The position numbers and the translations under genes were made by a program. Positions 59,273 through 64,000 of a DNA stretch of 64,000 bases are shown here, piece after piece. The stretch is from positions 62,001 to 126,000 of the forward strand of contig NZ_ASJB01000042.1 of the NCBI RefSeq assembly GCF_000478275.1. Direction: 5' to 3'. Every line of letters begins with the position of its first letter. Position 1 is the stretch's first letter. The notes under the pieces were generated by a model. That model did no database searches. It was not told the DNA's origin and saw nothing but the letters and a program-made list of their open reading frames with translations. The stretch is from Amycolatopsis orientalis DSM 40040 = KCTC 9412. Its GTDB lineage: Bacteria; Actinomycetota; Actinomycetes; Mycobacteriales; Pseudonocardiaceae.

Positions 59273-59464
59273 TTCCGTCGGAGTTGTCAGCTTAACGTCT
59301 CGTTCACATCGTGACAACGGTCGATGACCACTCCCTCACGCGCGACGAGCCTGATCATCCACTGTGGACGGACATCGCCGACATCGATGACAGCACCCCT
59401 GACCTGGGAGCGATCCCAGCTCACGCCGGCGAACATCACCGTGACCCCGCGGCCGCTCGCCATT

Positions 59465-59494
59465 TACATCGCTTTCGATGTATCGTTTCCGATA
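59465..59494. promoter_or_regulatory. MarR-type operator palindromes
   Basis: TACATCG-CTTT-CGATGTA (59465-59482) has perfect seven-base arms. An overlapping TATCG-TTTC-CGATA (59481-59494) reaches the start codon of the regulator. The position suggests autorepression of the regulator/P450 operon. Confidence 0.6.
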
Positions 59495-60024
59495 TGAAGG
59501 CCAGTGAGCTGTACCTGCTCGGCAAGCACCTGATGGAGCTGGCCTCCCAGGGCATGCGCGACGACACGGATCCGGAGGCCCCGGAGATCTACGACCTACT
59601 GATCTCGGTGCTCGTCGAAAGTCCGGGCATGTCGATCGGTGAGCTGACCGCGCGCACCGGTTTCGCGCAGAGCCACGTGTCCGCCGCCGTCGCGAAGATG
59701 CGCGACGAAGGTGCCGTGGTGACGGGCCCGGATCCGGCGGACCGGCGGCGGACCCTGGTCACGCCGGTCGACGCCCTGGTCGAGGTGGTGGCCCAACGGC
59801 AGCAACGGGACGCCGAACAGGTCATCGCGGCGGCGCTCGCCGAACTCGATCCGGACGCGGAGGCGGTCGCGGCCCGCGCGGCGCGCCTCACGCTCGCGGC
59901 GGAGGAGCTGTACCGGGTACTGACCGCCCGAGCGCTGGGCGTGAGCGGTGACGCCGTCTTGATGCCGCTGAACTCACTCAGCGAGAAAGCGACCGAACGA
60001 CCCAAGAGAAGGGGGAGATCATGA
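59494..60024 (+). CDS. MarR-type winged-helix regulator
   Basis: This 176-residue regulator has a winged helix from about residue 35 (MSIGELTARTGFAQSHVSAA, then VVTGPDPADRRRTLVTPV, the MarR wing) and helical ends for dimerisation. ATG at 59494 lies directly after the palindromes with no ribosome site, so the transcript may be leaderless; the frame is open further upstream but that part is not MarR-like. The stop overlaps the P450 start as ATGA, which makes the P450 its likely target. Confidence 0.82.
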   Translation: MKASELYLLGKHLMELASQGMRDDTDPEAPEIYDLLISVLVESPGMSIGELTARTGFAQSHVSAAVAKMRDEGAVVTGPDPADRRRTLVTPVDALVEVVAQRQQRDAEQVIAAALAELDPDAEAVAARAARLTLAAEELYRVLTARALGVSGDAVLMPLNSLSEKATERPKRRGRS

Positions 60025-61181
60025 CAGGGGAGAGTGATTACCCGTTCGCGGAGGCGGACCCCTTGCGGTGCCCGGCGGAATTCGCCCGGCGGCAGGACGA
60101 GGAACCCGTCGGCCGCGTGCGGCTGGCGTCCGGGGAGGACGCCTGGCTCGTCACCCGCCACGCCGACATCCGGGCGGTGCTGGCCGATCCGCGGTTCCGC
60201 CCCTGGATGCCCGGGACTCCCGCCACCGACGGAGAGCAGCTGCTCTTCACCATGTCGGGCCCCGGACACGCGCGGTTGCGCCGCATCGCGGCCAAGGCGC
60301 TCACCCCTCGCCGGGTCGAATCGCTCCGGCCGCGGGTGGAGGTCCTCGCGGCGGAACTGGCCGCGAAGCTGATCGCGCAAGGCCCGCCGTCCGACGTGCT
60401 GGCCGGGTTCGCGATCCCGTTCGCCCTCTCGGTGATCGACGAACTTCTAGGCGTCCCGGCGGCGGCTCGCGACGATCTGCGGACCTGGACCGACGGGATC
60501 GTCGCGGTGTTCACCGCCCCGGATTACGCGGAAATGGCCGACGCGGCGCGGAATCTGGGCGGATACCTCGCGGAACTGGTCGAGTCGAAGCGGAAATCGC
60601 CCGGTGACGACCTGCTGACCGGGCTCATCGAGGCTCGGGACGACTCCGGTGACGCCCTGCGCCCGGACGAGGTCACCCATCTCGCCTTCGCGATCATGAT
60701 CGCCGGCTACGTCCCCTCCGCGAACGCACTGGCCCAGGCCGTACTACGGCTCGCCGTCGCACCGGAACTCCCCCGCGACCCCGCCGCGATCCCCGCGCTG
60801 GTCGAGGAATTGCTGCGCCAGGACCAGGGTTCCGCCGCCGATCAAGGACGGGTGGCGGCCGAGGACGCCGAAATCGGGGGAACGCCGATCCGCGCCGGAG
60901 AGTTCGTCCTCTCGCCGCTGCGAGCGGGCAACCACGACCCCCGGCGGTTTCCCGCGCCCGAATCGGTGGATCTCACTCGCGCGCCGGGTCATCTCACCTT
61001 CGGGCACGGGCCCCATCACTGCCTTGGCGCGGCCCTGGCCAGGCTGGAACTCCAGACCGGTCTCACCGCGTTGCTGGCCGCCGCGCCGCGCCTGCGACTG
61101 GCCGTCCCCTTCGGCGAACTCGCGTGGCGGCGGATGTTCCTCACCCTCCAGGGCCCGGTCACCGTCCCGATCGAGTGGTGA
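60021..61181 (+). CDS. Cytochrome P450 with atypical I-helix
   Basis: This 386-residue bacterial class I P450 needs ferredoxin partners, not encoded here. The haem-binding loop FGHGPHHCLGAALARLE has the thiolate cysteine near residue 335, and the EELLR motif is present. The I-helix, normally AG-x-E/D-T-T, reads AGYVPSANA, so both the acidic residue and the threonine used for oxygen activation are absent. Short sequence RVAAEDAEIGG follows as usual. ATG at 60021 overlaps the MarR stop. The substrate is unknown. It could be an altered monooxygenase or catalyse a non-canonical reaction. Confidence 0.88.
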   Translation: MTGESDYPFAEADPLRCPAEFARRQDEEPVGRVRLASGEDAWLVTRHADIRAVLADPRFRPWMPGTPATDGEQLLFTMSGPGHARLRRIAAKALTPRRVESLRPRVEVLAAELAAKLIAQGPPSDVLAGFAIPFALSVIDELLGVPAAARDDLRTWTDGIVAVFTAPDYAEMADAARNLGGYLAELVESKRKSPGDDLLTGLIEARDDSGDALRPDEVTHLAFAIMIAGYVPSANALAQAVLRLAVAPELPRDPAAIPALVEELLRQDQGSAADQGRVAAEDAEIGGTPIRAGEFVLSPLRAGNHDPRRFPAPESVDLTRAPGHLTFGHGPHHCLGAALARLELQTGLTALLAAAPRLRLAVPFGELAWRRMFLTLQGPVTVPIEW

Positions 61182-61183
61182 AG

Positions 61184-61261
61184 CTGAAGGACGCTTTCCC
61201 CTCATCGCATGCGGGGAAAGCGCCCTTCGCCGCGTGAGATGAGGGGAAAGGGCCCTTCAGC
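61184..61261. repeat. 78-bp repeat element, copy 4
   Basis: It begins CTGAAGGACGC and ends GCCCTTCAGC, two bases after the P450 stop. It has the same length as the other three copies. The hairpin potential and position suit a terminator. Confidence 0.85.
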
Positions 61262-61292
61262 CGCATTGAACGCGACGCCGCCGCCGGGTTGA

Positions 61293-63353
61293 ATGACCGC
61301 TATGCAACGCAGGATTCTCGGGCCCGCGGTCATCTGGTTCCTGCTCGCGTCGGTGATGGTCTGGGTGATCATCCGCTACGGCGCGGGACCGGTCACCGCG
61401 GTCTCGGGCGTCGTCCTGGCGTTGGTGACGGCGGCGCCCTTCGCCCCGGCCGTCCGGCGCTGGTGGCTGTGGTCCGGTGAGGCGAGTACGCCCAGCCAGA
61501 TCGACGACGCGGCTCTCGTCCTCCGGGAAACGGTGCGCAAGCAGTGGACCGAGGAGGCGGGACGACGGCACCAGTTCGCCGAAGAAGACCGGATGGCCGT
61601 CCGGTGGGAGGTCGTGTCGAGGCCCGCGCCCCGCGCCGGGGCCGAGAACCTGTTGCCGGACAACGGTTCCCTCGAAATGCTCCTTGAAGCGTACGAGGCA
61701 CGGCCGTGGCCGATGATCGTGGTGGGCGACGCCGGATCGGGCAAGACCGGGCTGTGCGTCCTGCTCACCCTGGAGCTGGCGAAAAAGGAGGCGCAGCAGC
61801 GGATCCCGGTGCTGTTCCAGCTCGCGTCGTGGAATCCGGCGGAGAACTTCGAGCGGTGGCTGCTCGGCAGGCTGAACGAGGACTACCCGTTCCTGAACGA
61901 CGAGGCGCGCTGGGGTGCCACCGCGGCACAGGACCTGCTGACCGGCGAACGGCTGCTGCCGATCCTCGACGGCTTCGACGAACTGTCCGAGGAAGCCCGC
62001 AGCGCGGTGATGCGGACCGTCCGTGAAAGCCCGGTGTTCGTCTCACCGTTCGTCCTCACCAGCCGGACCGCCGAATTCGCCGACGCGGCCGGGAAACGCA
62101 CGGTCAGCGGCAAGACCGTGGTACGGCTGCTGCCGATCGACGACGCCGCGATGGGCACCTACCTCCGTGAGGTGTTCAGCACCGACATCGACCGCTGGCT
62201 GCCGGTGCTCGACGAGATCGAGCGCAGACCGGACGGACTGGTGGCCACCACCCTGGCGAAACCGTTGATGCTCTTTCTCGCGCGCACGACCTACGAAGGG
62301 CCGGACCGGTCCCCGGCGGACCTGCTCGATCAGCACCGGTTCGGCACCGCCGACCAGCTCGAACACCATCTGCTCGACAGCTTCGTGCCGACCGTGTTCG
62401 CGCGAAGGTCCAGGCCGCTGGTGCACAACCCGGCCCGGCCCTCCGGGCATTGGGGCCCGCGCCAGGCCGAGCGGACGTTGACCTTCCTCGCGCGGCACCT
62501 CAGCTCCGGCAGGAAGGAAGGCGACCGGGGCACGACGGACCTGAGCTGGTGGCAGCTGTACCGGCTGGTGCCGATGACCGTGTTCGTCCTGACCCCGGTC
62601 ATCCTGGGCGCCGCCGGCTGCGGGTTGCTGGGCTGGTCGGTGTTCAGCCTGTTCGGGCGCCCGGTGTTCGGGCTCGTCTTCGGGCTTTCGATCGGCTTGC
62701 TCGGCGGATTCGCGCTCGGCGTGATCCGGCCGGAACCACCGATGCGGTTCGTCCCGAGGGCACCGCGGTGGAACGCGGCCGGACGTCGTTCGTTGCTGCA
62801 GGACCTCGGTTTCGGCGTGACCGGCGCGGCCGCGGGCGGCCTGATCGCGGGAACCCTCGCCACCCCGGTGCACGGCCTGATCAGCGGCCTGATCTTCGGC
62901 CTCACCTTCGCCATGGTCCGGCGGTTCACCCGTCCGACGGAGCCGAAGTCCGCGGTCACCCCGCTCGGCGTCCTGCGCAGCGACCGGGCGGCCGTCGGCT
63001 ACGGCGTGGCCGTCGGCGGTTTCGCCGGTCTGGTGGTCGGTGTCGCCGGGAGTATCGCGGTGCCGGAACTCGCCGCACAGCTCGCCTTCCGGATGAACCC
63101 GGTGCAGCAAAGCCTTTTCGGCGGTTTCGTGGGCATGGTGCTCGGTGGCGGCGGGCTGGGGATGATGGTGCTGGCCAGCAGCGCCTGGGGGCATTTCGTC
63201 ACCGCGCGGATCTGGCTCTTCGTCATCGGCGCCACGCCGCTGCGGCTGATGCGGTTCCTCGACGACGCGCACAAGCTCGGGGTGCTGCGGCTGACCGGGC
63301 CGCACTACCAGTTCCGTCACGGACTGCTTCAAGACCGGCTGTCCGGCGGCTGA
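61293..63353 (+). CDS. Membrane-bound NACHT-type STAND NTPase
   Basis: This 686-residue protein has two N-terminal hydrophobic segments (about 10-50), a NACHT NTPase domain (about 140-400) and four to six further hydrophobic segments (about 425-470, 500-550, 575-660). Walker A is VVGDAGSGKTG, Walker B is LLPILDGFDELSEE, and LTSRTAEFA forms sensor 1. A predicted helical region follows the NTPase. Such actinobacterial NACHT proteins are signalling or defence-type switches, but no effector nuclease or repeat sensor is visible here. ATG at 61293 is weakly supported, with another three codons on. It is probably a single-gene unit. Confidence 0.82.
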   Translation: MTAMQRRILGPAVIWFLLASVMVWVIIRYGAGPVTAVSGVVLALVTAAPFAPAVRRWWLWSGEASTPSQIDDAALVLRETVRKQWTEEAGRRHQFAEEDRMAVRWEVVSRPAPRAGAENLLPDNGSLEMLLEAYEARPWPMIVVGDAGSGKTGLCVLLTLELAKKEAQQRIPVLFQLASWNPAENFERWLLGRLNEDYPFLNDEARWGATAAQDLLTGERLLPILDGFDELSEEARSAVMRTVRESPVFVSPFVLTSRTAEFADAAGKRTVSGKTVVRLLPIDDAAMGTYLREVFSTDIDRWLPVLDEIERRPDGLVATTLAKPLMLFLARTTYEGPDRSPADLLDQHRFGTADQLEHHLLDSFVPTVFARRSRPLVHNPARPSGHWGPRQAERTLTFLARHLSSGRKEGDRGTTDLSWWQLYRLVPMTVFVLTPVILGAAGCGLLGWSVFSLFGRPVFGLVFGLSIGLLGGFALGVIRPEPPMRFVPRAPRWNAAGRRSLLQDLGFGVTGAAAGGLIAGTLATPVHGLISGLIFGLTFAMVRRFTRPTEPKSAVTPLGVLRSDRAAVGYGVAVGGFAGLVVGVAGSIAVPELAAQLAFRMNPVQQSLFGGFVGMVLGGGGLGMMVLASSAWGHFVTARIWLFVIGATPLRLMRFLDDAHKLGVLRLTGPHYQFRHGLLQDRLSGG

Positions 63354-63364
63354 AGTCGTCCTCG

Positions 63365-64000
63365 TTACCCGGCGGCGGCGTGGACCGTGGCCGGGCCGAG
63401 CACCCAGAACGTCGTCTCGCTCGGTTGCCGCCAGCCTGTCCGGTGCAGCGACGGCTGCGCGTGATAGCGCGCCTCCGGGAACCGGACACGTGCCCGGCGC
63501 GCACCCTCCGCGCGGACGATCGTGACGTCGTCCAGATCCAGGTGGACCACCTCGATCGCCGCACGTCGCGCCGGCCCGAGAAGGTAGGAGAATTCGAGCT
63601 TCACCTGCGAGGACCGGCCTCGGGCACGGTCGTCGCGCTGCCGCTCGATCAGCATCTCGACCTCCGCGGGGCGGGTGAGGTCGTAGGACTGGGCACGGCC
63701 GCGAGGACGTCGCTCGAACGGCGTCGACACCTCGAACCGGACGACTTCGAACGAGGCCGTGCGCAAGACGGCCGACTGCGCCTCCAGCCACCGGGGCTCG
63801 AAGGCGCGCTGGCGGCGCCGCAAGGAGTTCAGCGCGAGGAGACGGCAGACCAGGTCCAGCAGGAGCAGGGCGGCGGCGCCCAGCAACCACGGCCGCAGTG
63901 AGGGGACGACGGCGAACTGTGCGGCCGTCAGCGCGGCGGCCCCCGCCAGGGCGCGGAGGGTCCGGCGATGGGCGTCGGCGAACCGCGGTTCACTCAGCCG
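63365..64000 (-). CDS. Hypothetical two-helix membrane protein (5' end outside window)
   Basis: The frame is open from the right edge down to a stop at 63365. Hydrophobic segments are visible near the edge (LRALAGAAALTAAQF and WLLGAAALLLLDLVCRLLAL), followed by a basic soluble domain of about 150 residues with no recognised motif (FEVVRFEVSTPFERR, AAIEVVHLDLDDVTIVRAEG). A TTG at 63886 is a possible internal start, but the hydrophobic frame continues to the edge, so the true start is probably beyond 64000. It converges on the NACHT gene. Function unknown. Confidence 0.6.
   Translation of the reverse strand, partial: RLSEPRFADAHRRTLRALAGAAALTAAQFAVVPSLRPWLLGAAALLLLDLVCRLLALNSLRRRQRAFEPRWLEAQSAVLRTASFEVVRFEVSTPFERRPRGRAQSYDLTRPAEVEMLIERQRDDRARGRSSQVKLEFSYLLGPARRAAIEVVHLDLDDVTIVRAEGARRARVRFPEARYHAQPSLHRTGWRQPSETTFWVLGPATVHAAAG

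Overview
The window is high-GC actinobacterial DNA. Gene content and the repeat families suggest an Amycolatopsis-like genome, but the genus is an inference. It combines the edge of a large peptide-antibiotic cluster with ordinary accessory genes. Substrate codes and domain types below were read by eye from translations and not run through a predictor.

Left part (1 to about 35.3 kb): a nonribosomal lipopeptide cluster resembling the ramoplanin/enduracidin family. On the minus strand, ATGA overlaps join a stand-alone acyl carrier protein, a two-module NRPS (starter C, then Asn and Thr modules) and a second NRPS that runs off the left edge (Hpg, two cationic-type modules, Hpg, then a further C domain). 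Three condensation domains look like dual epimerising/condensing domains, so residues 3, 4 and 5 should be D and residue 6 L. Divergent plus-strand genes encode an alpha/beta hydrolase, an exporter, a two-gene ABC transporter, an FAD-dependent halogenase and a secreted Ntn acylase of the lipopeptide-deacylase type. Converging on these is an Hpg supply operon: StrR-like regulator, hydroxymandelate synthase, and a fused hydroxymandelate oxidase/Hpg aminotransferase. A second StrR-like regulator lies upstream. Two palindromes with the same half-sites and 12-nt spacer lie in front of the NRPS operon and the regulator/Hpg operon, so one regulator probably controls both.

Middle (35.3 to 45.6 kb): decayed gene remnants, then an FMN riboswitch driving a fused riboflavin synthase/DHBP synthase and a hotdog thioesterase, a secreted HAF-repeat protein, and a cell-surface trio (GlfT2-like galactofuranosyltransferase, TylF-like methyltransferase, YfhO-like membrane protein). 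A DUF6292-like protein converges on the trio.

Right (45.7 to 57.4 kb): a stray sugar ABC ATPase, then a complete L-rhamnose uptake and catabolism operon (ABC importer, isomerase, bifunctional aldolase/dehydrogenase, kinase) with a divergent LacI regulator and operator-like palindromes.

Far right (57.4 to 64 kb): a small membrane protein, an SGNH hydrolase behind a deleted GH62 arabinofuranosidase that keeps its operator and start, a MarR/P450 pair, a membrane NACHT NTPase, and a partial membrane protein at the edge.

Two repeat families thread the window. One is a 78-bp element present four times, once in frame inside an NRPS adenylation domain. The other is a long hairpin present twice.
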